DNA of 64,000 nucleotides from Lolium rigidum (GCF_022539505.1 NC_061508.1:92173276-92237275); one strand, 5' to 3'; positions 9,768 through 22,562 are shown, counted from the stretch's first letter. The notes: generated by a model from the sequence alone, not told the origin. Numbers and translations: made by a program.

Positions 9768-12583
9768 AAGACCTCCTCCTCCTCGTAGCCTTCGGTACTA
9801 GCGTCTATAAATGGATACAAAGTATACAATCACCAAACAATGCTTAAGTACTAGACTTAACACTCACAGGGATCACACAAGCTAATCTAGCATCACAACA
9901 TTATTAACATGGTGGTTGGCTTTGTTTTCTTTTAAGAAAAATATTTTCCTCTCATAGAAATATTTATTAGGGTTTCTATTTATTTCCTTTGAGAAATAAT
10001 TTCCTCTCATTGAATCTTATTAAGATTTAATCTCCTCAAATAATAAGTATGAGATCATGTTGACCTAAGTCACCACTTCATATTTACCATTTGGGGAAAT
10101 GATTTAAATGAGATAAAATATCTCATACCATTTTAATCACTACTTTAGAAACAATTTAATATCACTAAGTAATCAAATATGAGGTTCTATAGACCAAGGT
10201 CATTATCTCATATTGAATTACTCGGGACATTGATTTAAATGAGGGGATACCTCTCATACCATTTAATAAATAATTTGGGGTAGTTTAAATGGACTAGAAA
10301 TGGCCACATAGCCATTATTTTGCTCTAGCCCATGATCATAGTAAACAACTATGCTATATTTTTACATAATCATGTAGATCCTTTGAAATGTGAATTATGA
10401 GAGTTGGAAAGAACTCAAAATAATTTATAGTTGATTTTTAATGAATAATTGAAGTTTGAAAAGTTACTGCCTTGTTATTTTTACTCCATGAGTTCTACAA
10501 TGAATCTAGGGTTGAGACCAGGGCAGTTGGCTAGATTTCCTAAGCTTTCCAACAATATTTAATTCACAATTTTTGGATTAGTAGATCTTGTTCTATTTAA
10601 TTTTGAACATGGCATCAGTATTGAATTTAAACTAAATGAATTAATTCAAATTCAAATCGTGGGCTTGGGCGGGAAACGAAAATGGGCCAGTGAGAGAAAA
10701 AGAATAACAGGCCGGCCCAGCTACGCGTCTCGCACGCACGGGCCGCCTGACAGTGGGCTCCACCGGTCAGTGGCTATTTAAACCGCGAAACGGTATGCTC
10801 TCGACGGACCGTAGGATTAGACGAGGATCTAACGGCCGACGATCGTCGTCGTCGACGGCGAGCACGGTCGCTACTGGCGGCAGGCACTAGGGGGTCGGCG
10901 GCTTACCGGAGGTCCGGCGATGATCAGCGTTGATGCAGGGCGAGGTTGTCGACGACGGCGGTGCTCCTGGTACCGGCAGCGTCTCCTGGGGTGGCTCCAC
11001 TCAACCGCTCCTTCTGCGGCGGCTCCGCGGTACTCCAGCGATAAATTGGGGCAGTGGCGATGAAATTGGGAGGTGGCGATGCTCGTGGAGGGGTTCTGAG
11101 AGGAGAGGAGGCGAATGGTGTGGAGGTTGAGCACGGGGGAGTGCTCCTTTTATAGGGGCGATGAGGTGCCGAGGCGCACAGGGTAGGTCGACCATGGCGA
11201 CGTCGCTACAGTGGCGGAGAGGCTTGGGCGATGACACAGCGGTGTTCTCTACGTCACGGCGAGCACGACAGGCCTGATTGCACAAAAAATGGAGGGCTGA
11301 CGCGAGCAGGAGAGTGATAGAGGCTGGCAGTATCATGGCGGAAGTCTTCAACGTGGACGACGATGACAGGGCTCTCCGGTCCGTTTGAGCGTGTCTGGGA
11401 GGTAGACGGTGGTGTGATGATTCTCGGTGCAGAAAAGGAGGTCAAGGGGAGGACGGTGCTGACGGGGCGAGACGACGCTCTGGCGTGCCCGTGGACATGG
11501 CCGTGCACGCTCTAGCGTCACAGTGCTGACGCGGGCACGTCCTGGCCTGGCCGTTGCCTTGCACTCCTTGGCCAAGGGTTGTGTCCATCTTGTTCAGCAA
11601 AGTGAGGAGAAGGTCAAGGACAAGGTGATGCAAGCCAGAAGTGAGAGGAGAGGGGTTTGACTTGGGTGAGTGTCATGATGCCATGGCATGGTTTGGTACC
11701 GGCCATGATCATGCATGATCATGGTCTTTGGTGCTTGGCATTGCTCACTGGGTACAAGAGGAGGCTGGTGATGACCTAGGCATGGATGGTTTAGGCTAAA
11801 ACATGCTGGATATAAGAGTGTATGGAGTTGGCAGGTTTGGGCACACAAGGTGTTTGATGAAATGGCCGCACGAAATTCAAATTTGAATTTGGCCAAAATA
11901 TTTTATGAGTGTGATCCAAATATTGTTTAGCACCTCTGGGTGGTGTTGGTTTGCAAAGTGGAAGTGATTTGGTGAAATCCAAATTCTGTGTGATCTTAAT
12001 TCTGTTTTGATGTTGCAACTTTGCATGCCATTTCTAAGAATTTGAAAATGAATCAGCCAGGTTGGTCAATACCAAAAGTGTTCACCTTGATGAGGTCTTG
12101 GATGAGGTGCAAAGAGTTGAGAAAGTTTAGTTTAGAAATCTCTTAATAGAGGGGCTCAAAGTGGGTACCCTGATATAATTGTCACTTTTGACCATTATCA
12201 TATGTGAGTTAGTTTTGATTTTTCCTTTGATTTGTTTTGTATTTCTTTGGTTCAAAAGTTATCACTATGAGTTCAGTAATGTTTCCAAACCATCTAAACC
12301 AATTAGAATGGCCTAGGTTTAGGTTTTGCAAAAATGGCCATAGGCTCATATAAGTTGATATTCTTATTTTCTTTTCTCGTGCTTGGTTTCTCCTTGATCC
12401 ACATAATCATGGTTTAGGGTTTTAGCAACAATGGTAACATTTCAAACAAGCATCATGGCAATATCACACATACATGCATTAATACTATGCACCACATATA
12501 ATTCAATTTAAGTTTTTTGTTGGTTCCAAAATTTGAATATTGGAAATTGTCTCTTTATTGATTTGAAAAACTTGGGATGTTAC
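9768..12583 (-). mobile_element. X: partial long LTR of TGTAACATCCC type
   Basis: Read on the minus strand, the segment starts TGTAACATCCCAAG at 12583 and runs 2.8 kb to the edge of N4. It has AT-rich arms and a GC-rich middle (about 10690-11650) with a TATA box. No coding domain is visible. The end structure and size suit a solo or partial LTR of a Gypsy element with long LTRs (Tekay/Del-like is a guess). It is inserted in the antisense gene region of Tat-A; the right flank is ctcac. N4 apparently inserted into X, so the other end of X lies left of N4 and is not recovered. Confidence 0.6.
11148..11154 (-). promoter_or_regulatory. TATA box of LTR X
   Basis: The minus strand reads CCTATAAAAGG between GC-rich upstream DNA and a C-rich leader, a classic grass TATA context. 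It would drive transcription leftwards through the LTR. Confidence 0.5.
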
Positions 12584-13639
12584 ACTCACCAAGATTTGGA
12601 GAAGTCGACTCCTGACACCAGCCCCCGAGCCCCCTCGCCGAAAAGAGCGAGGATTGAACTTGGCGAAGAACAAGGCTTATTGGCTGGGAGTTCATCGACT
12701 CCTTCCTTGGATGATGTAAGTGCCCTCATATCAATTTTGTCTTCTGTCGAGTTTTTTCCTCTTGACCTTTCTTACAACTTTCTTTTGATCAGCCTATGAT
12801 GAAGGAATTCATCCGTCTTGGTACTCAATTCATCGGGTACCGTGACACTGTTGATAGTCTAAAGGTACACCTTTCTATTGTCTTTATTTTTCACTCAATG
12901 GACTATCTTGATGTCTATCTTAACACTTCTGCTTGAGCAAAGTGAAAAAGCTCGCGAGAAGGCCGAACAAGACGCTGCCTCTGTTGGAGATCTTCGGAAA
13001 AGACTCCACCAAGCTAAACTGCCTTGAGCGAGAATACAACTCAGCAGATTGCTCATGAGGAGGATGTCATTGGCCGTCTGGAATCGCAGAATTGGCGCTT
13101 TGTCAGTAAGTTCATTAATCTCTTTGCCCGAGTCCCTTCCAAGATTAGTTCTCCTTATATTTGTTGATAACCCGAAATTTGTTTCAGCAGGAAAAATGGG
13201 CCAAGATTTTGAATTTGAGAGGCCTGAAGGGGATCGTCTTCTCGACACCCTTTCTCTCCTTGAAATTCATGGGGATCTGGCGCGCCGCAGTATTTCTGAT
13301 GCGCGGGCCGCTTTTACGCGCCTTTTCCCCTACTTCTTCCCGAAGAAAAGCTAGCCGGACACCTTCTCTGAACTTGCTAAGTGCTTTATTCCTGGAGAGG
13401 ATCTTGGGTTGGCTTTCCGGCTGGAAAACCTGAAGATTGGCGTCGAAGGCACCATAACTTTGGTTGCCGAGAGCCAGCAGAACGTCGACTGGGCGAAAGC
13501 TGGTGACACGAAGAAGATCAACAAGGAGAGGTGGCAATCTTTGATTAAGGCTGCCAAGCCGCACTCGAAGAAGATCCTCTCCTTCCTCGGGTACAAGCAA
13601 GCTGCTCCCTCCAGTTCTGCCAAACCGGAGGTCAAGTAG
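12584..13639 (+). pseudogene. Tat-A antisense gene 1, 3' exons
   Basis: Four exon-like blocks with consensus splice signals are visible: 12584-12715 (donor GTAAGT), 12793-12864, 12938-13105 (donor GTAAGT) and 13191-13639, ending in TAG. Block 3 is charged and coiled-coil-like (SEKAREKAEQDAA…); block 4 contains RPEGDRLLDTLSLLE and a lysine-rich end. The gene runs opposite to gag-pol, as in other Tat elements. A stop at 13352-13354 (TAG where CAG would keep the frame) and an indel in block 3 break it. Its 5' part, probably with the domain seen in the Tat-B antisense gene, is cut off by X. Downstream (13640-13800) looks like a 3' UTR. The protein role is unknown. Confidence 0.55.
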
Positions 13640-13801
13640 ACCAACTTACTCCTCCGTTTGCTTTCTTTTGGTAGATGTCGATATCTTTATGATATATGAC
13701 TAGTTTCGTCGACTCACTAGGAGTTGACCTTTTGTAATGGGGCATCACTCTTGTAAATATCCCAACTTATCAATGAGAAGGAATGATCCATTGCTTGTTT
13801 A

Positions 13802-14121
13802 TTGATGTCGACCTTTTCTTTCTTCCAGTTGATATTTGATAACTACTCTAAGATTGTTGGAACCTTGTCTGCTTCAGCTGCTACCTCTCGCTCAAACCGG
13901 ATCCCTGACGACGTTTCCCTTGGCTACTCTTCATGTGCTAACTTGGATCAGTCAGAATTTACTGAACTTCGGCAACAGCTCCAAACTTTGAAGCAAATCG
14001 TCTGAGCGGGAGAAAATAGCTCTTCAACAGGCCCAAAAAGCTTTAGCATTGAAACAAACCGCGACTGCCGAAGCTGCACAAGCCGTGTCCCGAGAAAATT
14101 ATATGCTTGACTTGATGGTTG
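13802..14121 (+). pseudogene. Tat-A antisense gene 2, 5' piece (split by N1)
   Basis: An open frame from 13802 reads MSTFSFFQLIFDNYSKIVG… and then a Gln/Ala-rich coiled-coil stretch (LRQQLQTLKQIV… and, after a short indel near 14005, further heptad-like sequence). A possible acceptor (cttccag) at 13828 would instead make it an internal exon. N1 inserted at 14122. The frame resumes after the target duplication at 53367 and reaches a GTACG donor at 53388. Product unknown; a coiled-coil protein is all that can be said. Confidence 0.5.
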
Positions 14122-14192
14122 TGATGTCTACGCACGCTTCTATTCCTGTAGACAGTGTTGGGCCTCCAAGAGCAGAGGTTTGTAGAACAGCA

Positions 14193-17100
14193 TGTAGTGA
14201 CCTCACCCGGTAGGGTGCCGGTCCCTGTGCTTTATTGTGCTAGTCCCTGGATCAATCGCTAGCACACACAGTTTAAGATGTAATACCAAGAAACAAAGGT
14301 CTTTATTATATCGCATGATCCATATATACATAATGACTTACAAATTGCATAGCACAAGGCTAGCATTACATCAGAGTTTTACAACGAACAAACATATAGC
14401 ATGGAGTCCTTCATCTTCATGTGCCACAGGCGAGCATGTTGAGGATAGACTCGTAACCCTAATCATCGTAACTTCACTCGTCTATCAGAATATCTGCAAC
14501 AGGTAAAGTTACAGCCAAAAACATTTGGTCAATACTTTGAATGTATTGGCAAGATGTCACTATTTAGTGGACACAAATGGCGCCTAATACCTACATGTAT
14601 ATTTGGCTGGTGGAGTTTAGGCTCTTTGCAGAAAACAAGCATTTTCCCTATATTTTTGAAATCAACATTTTATTTGGAAAATATATCACCTAAGAGCATG
14701 AACCCAGGTTCTCATCACGCTGGCTCACCAGGGATAGACACCAGACGATCCAGCTACTTACTTTACTACCCAAGTTTTCCAACCAGTTTTTACTTAAGAA
14801 ATTGGGATGAGAGAGATCTTCCAACAGCTCCAGGTCCAGTTGCTCAAAGTTGTCCGTAACCGGGGACACGGCTAAGTACTTAGGTTTTACACTCTGCAGA
14901 GGTTTGTACACTTTACCCACACGACTTAGTCAGCCCCTTTTCCACCATGATGCTCATTTTGCTCAAATGGCAGGGAGAAGACTAAGACGAGACTGTTTTC
15001 GGAAGTAAGGCCCTGAGCCCTCTGGACGGACCCGTTCCAACCTACACAACTACATCTGCTGGTCACGTCGGGACAGAACCCTACAACCTACTTAGTCAAG
15101 ACAGAGCCCATATGACATGCGGCTGTACAAGAAGCTACTAAACATGAAACATGTCCAATCTCTTTTGTTCCTGGGCGGCGGACCCCACCAATTTTCACCG
15201 TGCAGACGCTCCACTCATACCAATCCGCCCAGGTGTTTCATTTATCAAGTTGTTTTCATTTATAATAAAAACATATTTCTTCATCTCATCTCATCATGAT
15301 ATCCCAACCACGTATCTAATAGCATGGCTAAGCAAAACTACCTACGATGGCAACTTAAGGGAAACTAGAGAAAATCCTAAGACTATAGGATTAGCATAGC
15401 ATATCATATACTTTGAAAACATCCTACACATGCAATATCTACTAAGTAAAAACTACATGCATAGAAAACATAGGACATGAGTGACACTTGCCTTTTGGTA
15501 GTTGATGATCATACACTTCTCACAATCACACTCGTTGCACTCCGTACGATCTATACGATAAAGTAACACACAATAAACACACCACTCAATAGTAAAGTAA
15601 CAAGCAACAAACAAGAATCAAATAAAAATAATTTGATATTATTATTTCTCTGGTTAATGTTTATCTTTCGATTCAGTATGTAAAAATAATCATTAGCCAT
15701 AGATGTTTGCAGGAGATGATACTGAGGGTTTGATTCATGAATCAAATGGAGCCAAGATGATTTGTGAAAGATAGTGCATCTATGACACTATTAGAAGTCT
15801 ATGATCAATAAATCTAATAGGGACAAGGGATTGATCAAAAATGGTTGATAGATTGTGTGCTATGGCATAAATAGCTTTTGGTGTCCAATGTGAAGTTATT
15901 CGAAGTGGATGAATTCAAATGGTTTAAACAGATGTGGTATTAGGTAGTGTGTTTCAGTATCTTCTTTTTTTGCAAAAAGTAAATCATTTTAAATGGATGT
16001 GTATATATGAAGACATGACTAAAATAAGGTTTAAATTCAATTTTCAACATACAAATTCGAAATTTATTAATTTTAAAATGTAATACCACTAGATAGATAA
16101 TTTTACTATGAATCCAACGCAAATAGAATTATCTAAAACGGAGCTATATAGCTAGAGATATGGAAATTCAAAGTTCTTACGTGAACTAGTACAAAGCACG
16201 TGAACAATCAACCGATCAGCTGATTAGAATATGTAGAATATACGCATGTTAAGAAAACAGAAAAGGGATAGACCCGTACTATTACAGTAGGTGATCAAAT
16301 CAGGACCATATGTATGGATCGAACGACCAGGATGATGGTGTTGTACCAGGAGCAGTAGGCAACGCAGGTGTTCAGGAAGACGATGACCGCCGGCTCGTAC
16401 TTGGTCGATGGCGACGCTCCGGTGATCTCCGGGGCCTGTACAAGATGGCTTCTGGCTCCTTTCTTCGCGGGGGTCTCCTATACATCCTCAGCGTTCTCCA
16501 GTGAGGCTCCTGATGGCGGCGTCACTTGAGACGGGTGCAGCAACGACGGACAGCTCCAAAGAGGTTCTAGGCTTCGTCCCGGGTCTCCTACGGCCTACGG
16601 GTATAGGTTCATGAAGTCACTGGAATAGTTTTCTGGGCGCGACGCCGTTCGGTGCTCGTCGTAAGCCATCTCCGGCTGCGGAAACGAAAGTTCAGAATAG
16701 GCAGAAAGATACGCACCGGAGAAAGTGAGCCGAAGGGAAAATAATTAGTGCCATGATTTCCCGTGGTTACCTCGCCATGGTCGTTGGCGTCGTGCCGGAC
16801 AGCGTCAAGGTCTTACAGCCACTGAGGCCGGGTTGACGTAAAGGACAGTCCTCCGGCATTCTTCTCGGCCGCGTGCATGGACGAGCTCCTCGTCTCGTCG
16901 GTGGAGTGCGGGGAGGCCTCCTTTGTCGGCAATCACTAGCCGAAGCGAGAGCGGCGACTCGGAAACAGCAAGATGACGCAAGACCATGTCCTAGAGGGAG
17001 GCCTTGATGAGATGAGTCTGATGGTGCGAGGATTTGACGAGGGAATAACCAAGAGCGACGAGGTCTTCGGACAAACTCAAATCTGAGGCTACGGATGGCA

Positions 17101-18040
17101 TGGTTTTACAGGACTGTTCAGAGATTCTCTCAGGAAAGTTTGAGAACGAAAGTCAGTAAGGAATGGAAGAGACGCACGGAGGACATCTCGTTTTGCACTG
17201 GTATGGACTGTCGAGGGAGATCGGTAGGCTCATGCCAACGAGTGGCATTCGGGGCACTAATTCGGTCTGAGTGATTAAGGCAATAAAATTCGACATAAAT
17301 TATCTGAACGGATTCTCGATTAGATTTCCAATAACTTTCGTGTTAAACTCGATAAGAAACGGTGAATTGAATTGATGGGAGAGGAGAGAGATACAGCCAT
17401 ATATAGCCATTACTGTAACGTAAGTTTCTGAACACTCACAGGAGGAAGACCAGGCTCGGGCTGGTCGTTCCGTCGCCTGGGCTAAGATGTGCCAGCTAAG
17501 GTGCAGCCCAAGACAATATGCAAAGAAGGAAAAAAAAAAAATAGAGAGATGGATACATCGGGTAGGCTGGCAGGCTGGAGTTGTTTGGGCTTGTTGACTG
17601 AGTTTGGTCGATTTTCTATATTTTTTTTTCTCTTCTTCTCTATTTCTATTTTTTTTTCATGATTTCTTTCATAACTTTTGTTTTGGGTCTTCAAATTGAT
17701 TCAAACAAAATCTGAGAAATTTAAAATAAACTTTTAGGACATCAAATAATACTTTATTGTCAAACTAAATAAAAAAAATTAAATGGTTTATGCACTTTGG
17801 CATATATGTCTACTTGGGCAATATTTTGCAAAGTCAAATAAAATCTTTATGGTTTCATAATCTTAAAACTTTAAAATAATTTAAAAGCAAATGATTACGA
17901 AAACTCTATTTTAGAAATACTTTTTTTAATAACCACAAAAAGTTTTAATTCCTTGTGGAATTTCAATCAAGTCAATCATCAAGCATATAATTTTATTTTT
18001 ATTTGACATTCCAAAATTACTAAAATTTTGGGATGTGACA
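14193..18040 (-). mobile_element. Y: 3.85-kb solo LTR of TGTCACATCCC type
   Basis: On the minus strand it starts TGTCACATCCCAAAATTTTAG and ends GGTGAGGTCACTACA. A perfect cagca duplication flanks it (14188-14192 and 18041-18045). No internal duplication, primer site or coding domain is seen, so a solo LTR is likelier than a full element. The layout is AT-rich, then a GC-rich zone (about 16310-17500), then AT-rich, as in X. A TATATA on the minus strand at 17399-17405 fits an LTR promoter. Long LTRs with this terminal sequence suggest a Tekay/Del-like chromovirus, by recall only. Confidence 0.75.
17399..17405 (-). promoter_or_regulatory. TATA-like box of LTR Y
   Basis: ctatatatgg on the minus strand, 3' of the AT-rich start of the LTR and just before its GC-rich part. 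Probable LTR promoter directed leftwards. Confidence 0.4.
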
Positions 18041-19316
18041 CAGCAGCAAGTTTCCCTTAAGTGAATCACCCAAGGTTTATCGAACTCAGGGAGGTAGAGG
18101 TCAAAGATATCCCTCTCAAGCAACCCTGCAATTACGATACAAGAAGTCCCTTGTGTCCCCAACACACCTAATACACTTGTCGTATGTATAGGTGCACTAG
18201 TTCGGCGAAGAGATAGTAAGATGCAAGTGATATGGATGAATATGAGTGGTAATAACAATCTGAAATAAATATGGCAGCAAGTAAACATGCAGTAGAATAG
18301 TAAATAAACGGTGATTCGATATTTGGAAACAAGGCATAGGGATCATACTTTCACTAGTGGACACTCTCAACAATGATTACATAAATAAATAACTTCTCTT
18401 CACTTGTGCTACTTTCTCACGATGCGCACACTGTCACCGTCACACCGTAGAGAGTAATTCCGGAGTTCATATTAAAGTAACCTCTAGAGTGCATAGTAAT
18501 AGTTAACTTCATAATCTACAAGAGATTACAATCATAACCTACGCCAAGTACTACATGATGCACACACTGTCAACATTACATCATGGAGGAGGAATAGACT
18601 ACTTTAATAACATCACTAGAGTAGCACATAGATTAATAGTGATACAAAGCTCATGATCACATAAAGATCACACCATGGGAGAGAGAGATGAACCACATAG
18701 CTACCGGTAGAGCCCTCAGCCTCGGGGGAGAACTACTCCCTCCTCATCATAGGAGACAGCAATGGTGATGAAGATGGCGGTGGTGTCGATGGAGATGACT
18801 TCGGGGGCAATTCCCCGTCCCGGCGGCATGCCGGAACAGAGACTTCTGTCCCCCGAAACGGAGTTTCGCGATGGCGGCGGCGTCCCTGGAGTCTTTCTGG
18901 AGTTTCGTCAATTGGTGTTAGGTTTTTAGGTCACGAGAGATTATATAGGCGAAGAGGTGGAGTCGGAGGGGCTAGGGGGCTCCCTCCCCATAGGCTGGCG
19001 CGGCCAGGGGGCCACCCGCGCCTCCATATGGTGTGGGTCCCCTGCTACCCTTCCTCGTATCCCCTTCGGACTTCTGGAACCTTCCGTGAAATATAAGATC
19101 GTGGGCCTTTGTTTCGTCCAATTCCGAGAATGTTGCCCGAACAGCCTTTCTGGAACCAAAAACAGCAGAAAACAGGAACTGGCACTTCGGCATCTTGTTA
19201 ATAGGTTAGTTCCGGAAAATGCGTAAAATCATTATAAAGTGTGAGCAAAACATGTAGGTATTGTCATAAAACTAGCATGGAACATCAGAAATTATAGATA
19301 CGTTGGAGACGTATCA

Positions 19317-19887
19317 AGCATCCCCAAGCTTAGTTCCTACTCGCCCTCGAGTAGGTAAACGATAACAAGGATAATTTCTGAAGTGACATGCTATCATAAT
19401 CTTGATCAATACTATTGTAAAGCATATGAGATGAATGAAGTGATTCAAAGCAATGCTAAAGACAATGACTAAACAACTGAATCATATAGCAAAGACTTTT
19501 CATGAATAGTACTTTTCAAGACAATCATCAATAAGACTTGCACATGAGTTAACTCATAAAGCAATAAATTCTTAGTAGAAAGTTTTGAAGCAACACAAAG
19601 GAAGATATAAGTTTCAGCGGTTGCTTTCAACTTCAACATGTATATCTCATGGCTGTATATCTCATGGATGATTGTCAACACAAAGTAATATGATGAATGC
19701 AAATAAGCAAGTATGTATGAATCAATGCACACCGTTGACACAAGTGTTTGCTCCTAAGATAGAAAGAAGTAGGTAAACTGACTCAACATAAAGTAAAAGA
19801 ATGGGCCCTTCGCAGAGGGAAGCATGGATTACTATTTTTGTGCTAGAGATTTTATTTTGAAATCATAGAAACAATTTTGTCAACAGT
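19317..19887 (-). other. N1 interior, 3' end, with polypurine tract
   Basis: It starts with agcatccccaagcttag (19317-19333), the reverse complement of the polypurine motif, against the LTR. It then carries the non-coding 3' interior common to N2-N4. It is cut at 19887 by Tat-B; the matching sequence resumes at 48920. A 90-codon frame at 19469-19741 has no counterpart in the sister copies and looks accidental. Confidence 0.8.
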
Positions 19888-20629
19888 TGTTGGGGGGATG
19901 ACCCCCGGTATGCCAAAGGCATGTCAAAACCGGATGGTTTAGGCCATCAAGATACCGGTTTAATGTTTATACCGGAGCACGAAGTTAAGAGTTTGGCTAA
20001 GTGAAGCTAAGCCGGTATCCCCAGAAGGGGTATACCGGAACCGGTTAGAGAAGACACCGGGCTACCGGTAAGAAGTACACTGTAGCACGTCGGCAGGACT
20101 GGTCAAAGATTCTCTCAGGAGCTAGAAGACAAAGATGAGCTAAGCAAAGTAGCTTTAAACGAAGCCCTGACGATAAAGAAGAGGGTGACGCTGAAAGAAG
20201 CCGGAGGACATCAGCCTCCCTGATTAAATAAGACCCCGGTGTCATCTATGATTAAAGTAACTTTGTAAAGTAGTTTGTCTAGTCAAAGATGCCATTAGGG
20301 CTTCTTCCTCTGTAAGCCACCCTCTCCCCTATATAAGGAGAGGGGGCACACCCGTACACGGGTAAGTGAAAAATAGAGACAAGATACGAGCTAGCTAAGT
20401 AAGAACTTGTACTGAGAAACTTGTATCCTGTTGAGTTCAATGAAGAGAAAGATCTAGAGCGAGTTCTTCCTTGTGTCTTTCTTCTTCTACCTCTAGCCTT
20501 GGCTAAGTTCTTGAGGAAAGCATCCGGAAGTTCATCCCATCTAATCACAAACCCTCCCCGAATCCTCTAGCGTCCATTCGGCCCCAACTTAAGCCATCCT
20601 ATGGCATCTGTCTGTTCACCACGACGACA
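19888..20629 (+). repeat. Tat-B 5' LTR
   Basis: It runs from TGTTGGGGGGATGACCCCCG to CACCACGACGACA. The first 20 bases form a hairpin-like G6/C5 palindrome (ggggggatgacccccgg). A TATA box lies at 20330-20337. The identical terminus is found at 48178-48919. Confidence 0.95.
20330..20337 (+). promoter_or_regulatory. Tat-B LTR TATA box
   Basis: ctatataagg follows a CCCTCTCCC stretch, with transcription expected to start about 30 bp downstream, near the ACACCCGTACACGG segment. The same box in the 3' LTR is at 48619-48627. Confidence 0.7.
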
Positions 20630-20631
20630 GT

Positions 20632-20648
20632 TGGCGCCCACCGTGGGG
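20632..20648 (+). promoter_or_regulatory. Tat-B primer binding site
   Basis: tggcgcccaccgtgggg begins two bases after the LTR. The TGGCGCC start is normal for tRNA-primed grass Gypsy elements, but the following bases differ from the tRNA-Asp site of the N elements. I do not assign the tRNA. Confidence 0.75.
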
Positions 20649-20744
20649 CATGAAGTGGCGCTTGCTGGAGTTCACATTCAGGCGGGCATCCTCGATGTCG
20701 CCGGCCAGCGGACCGTGTCCGCGCTGGTGCAGCGCATCTACTCC

Positions 20745-21221
20745 ATGGACTTAATCAATGACAACGCGGGATGCTTCGCCAACGGCGGCATCTTCCCCAA
20801 GAACGGCCGCATCATCGAGTTCGGCAGGCACCGCGTCTACTTCGGCATTGTCCCTGTGCGCCAGCGCCTCTCGCCGGTGCTGGTGGCGCCGGATCCGCCA
20901 AGGTGGCTCTGTGCTGGCCGCGCCGCCGGCAGCGTCGAGGTGATGATGGCTGGTGCGGTCGACGCAGGCAAGGAAGCTGTGGAAGAAGGAGCCGGTCGCG
21001 CGGCATCGACCAGTGCGGCTAAACCACCGCTGGAGCGCGACGCAGGCACTGCGGGAACATCTTCCGCACCGCCGGAAACACCACTCCAAGCGGCAATGAA
21101 CGTGCTGGCGACGCCCATCGCGCAGAACATCGACCCGGCAGCGGCCCAGGCGGAGCCGGGAGGCACAACGCCGAAGCTGCTCGCGAACGGCGCCGACATC
21201 GTCCGGCGCAGCGCGAGCTGA
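20745..21221 (+). pseudogene. Tat-B gag, N-terminal segment
   Basis: The frame is open from inside the LTR (20601), so the start is uncertain. I take the first methionine well past the primer site (MDLINDNAG, 20745). It encodes an Ala/Gly-rich region with no named domain, ending in a premature stop at 21219-21221. The reading frame appears to resume one base off immediately downstream (charged, Lys/Arg/Gln-rich sequence through 21470), and the break sits at a CAG-rich site (gcgcagcgcgag). The same region in other Tat elements is a poorly conserved gag N-terminus. Overlapping frames on the minus strand are GC-driven shadows. Confidence 0.6.
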
Positions 21222-21471
21222 ACCTAACCCTACGTGAGTACAACGCTGCCCATGGCTTTGCTTCTGTTAGCGCTCATGCTGCTAGGATACCGGAGAACCG
21301 GCTTAAGGCTCGCAATCTAGATCAGGATTTGCATAAGGAAATTCTTGCCGGCAAAAGTACTTCTGCATCTGTGAGCATCGTAGAAAAACCAAAGTACGAT
21401 GAGGCCCTGATAAAACCATAAAAGCCGCTAAGGCTGCAGTAGAGCTGTGTGATTCGCTTTCCGGAGACGCT

Positions 21472-22562
21472 TTGGCAAAACAGCAAGAGCGCGTAAGAGA
21501 GTTGCTTGAAACCATCGAGCAGCAAAACGCAGAGCAGCTCGCTAGGATGAAGAAGGCTGTGGCCTCAAAATCCACGCGTTCAACAAAGAATGCCGGAAGC
21601 AAGTCCCATGGGCAGGCATCGTCCCCCCATCCGGACAGAAGAAGAGAAAAAGAGATGAATGCGCAGCAGATGACTGTGTATGATCCGGTTCTTGCCGGAA
21701 AGCAACAAACCGGGCAACATGATGCCGGTAGAAAAAGCCAAGGGGCAGAACGAGGTTACGCCATAGGAGGCTATGCCGGAAACAATCATGCCGGTAGGCA
21801 CGAAACCGGGCAAAATTATCGAGCTGCAAGGGCGGCGCACGAAGAGAAAACACTTCCACCAAGGTACCGGCAGGCGAGGGCCGCGGTACCGGAACCTTAC
21901 GATGAAGCAGATTCTACAAGACTCACTGCATACCGGAACCCGTTGGGGGAACGCTTGGGAGAAAGGCACCTGCCGGAACGGGATGCGAGGCCCTGTCTGG
22001 ATAGAGTGTACTTGTCTGAGATGATCGAGGCAGAACGTCCTCCAGGTCCAAAATGCTTTGGTCCAAGGATCATGAAAGAGGAACCACCAGTTCGTAACTT
22101 CCAGCTGCCCCGTGACACGAAAACATATGATGGCACCACCAAGCCGGAAGACTGGCTCGCGGATTACGTGACCGCGGTATACATCGCTGGCGGTGGAGGA
22201 AGCGTAGCTGGAGAGGAAACCGGCGTTGGGCCGTGAGAATTGTACCATCGTTCTTGGTGGGACCGACAAGAATCTGGCTAAACAACTTGCCGGCAGGAAG
22301 CATAAATGGTTGGTTGGACTTTGAGGAAGCATTTGTGAGTAATTTCACCAGCACATACCGGAGGCCCAACATGCCTCAGCAGCTCGCTTTGTGCGTGCAG
22401 CGCCCGCAAGAAACAGACCGGGACTACCTGGCTCGATGGAACTCCACGAGAAACTCCTGTGAAGGGGTGATAGAAGCGCAAGCCATAGCTTGGTTTTGCA
22501 ATGGGTGCTGTAGAGGTTCGCCGTTGTGGCAAAAGCTGCAGCGAAACATGCCAGTAACTCTG
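21472..22562 (+). pseudogene. Tat-B gag, central part with retrotransposon gag domain
   Basis: 21472-22236 encodes a basic, Gln/Glu-rich segment (coiled-coil-like start ERVRELLETIEQQNAEQ) and then the conserved lead-in KTYDGTTKPEDWLADYVTAV. After a small indel near 22200, the frame 22233-22562 continues with the Retrotrans_gag core: IWLNNLPAGSINGWLDFEEAF, then a YLARWNSTRN segment. Gag forms the virus-like particle and binds the element RNA. The insertion of N2 at 22563 separates this part from its continuation at 29362, and the reading frame lines up exactly across the insertion. Confidence 0.8.

Larger units (their letters stand above)
14122..19316 (-). repeat. N1 left (3') LTR, split by Y
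   Basis: LTR parts are 14122-14192 and 18041-19316. Compared with the right LTR (51915-53361) it lacks about 100 bp after ctttctcac (near 18420), the segment with ttggataacaaacaccatt. It ends gagacgtatca at 19316 next to the polypurine tract. Confidence 0.9.

Noticed and set aside
19888..19910. G6/C5 palindrome at the Tat-B LTR start as a terminator or riboswitch
   Set aside because: This is a plant retrotransposon terminus, where prokaryotic-type terminators are not expected. Best read as an LTR end structure for integrase.
20751..21243. Several minus-strand frames over the Tat-B gag start
   Set aside because: The region is GC-rich with few stops in any frame. The plus frame fits the element and the minus frames have no homologue in Tat-A.
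21580..22332. 250-codon minus-strand frame over Tat-B gag
   Set aside because: It is a shadow of the gag frame. It is Cys/Arg-rich with no domain, and the antisense gene of Tat elements lies elsewhere.
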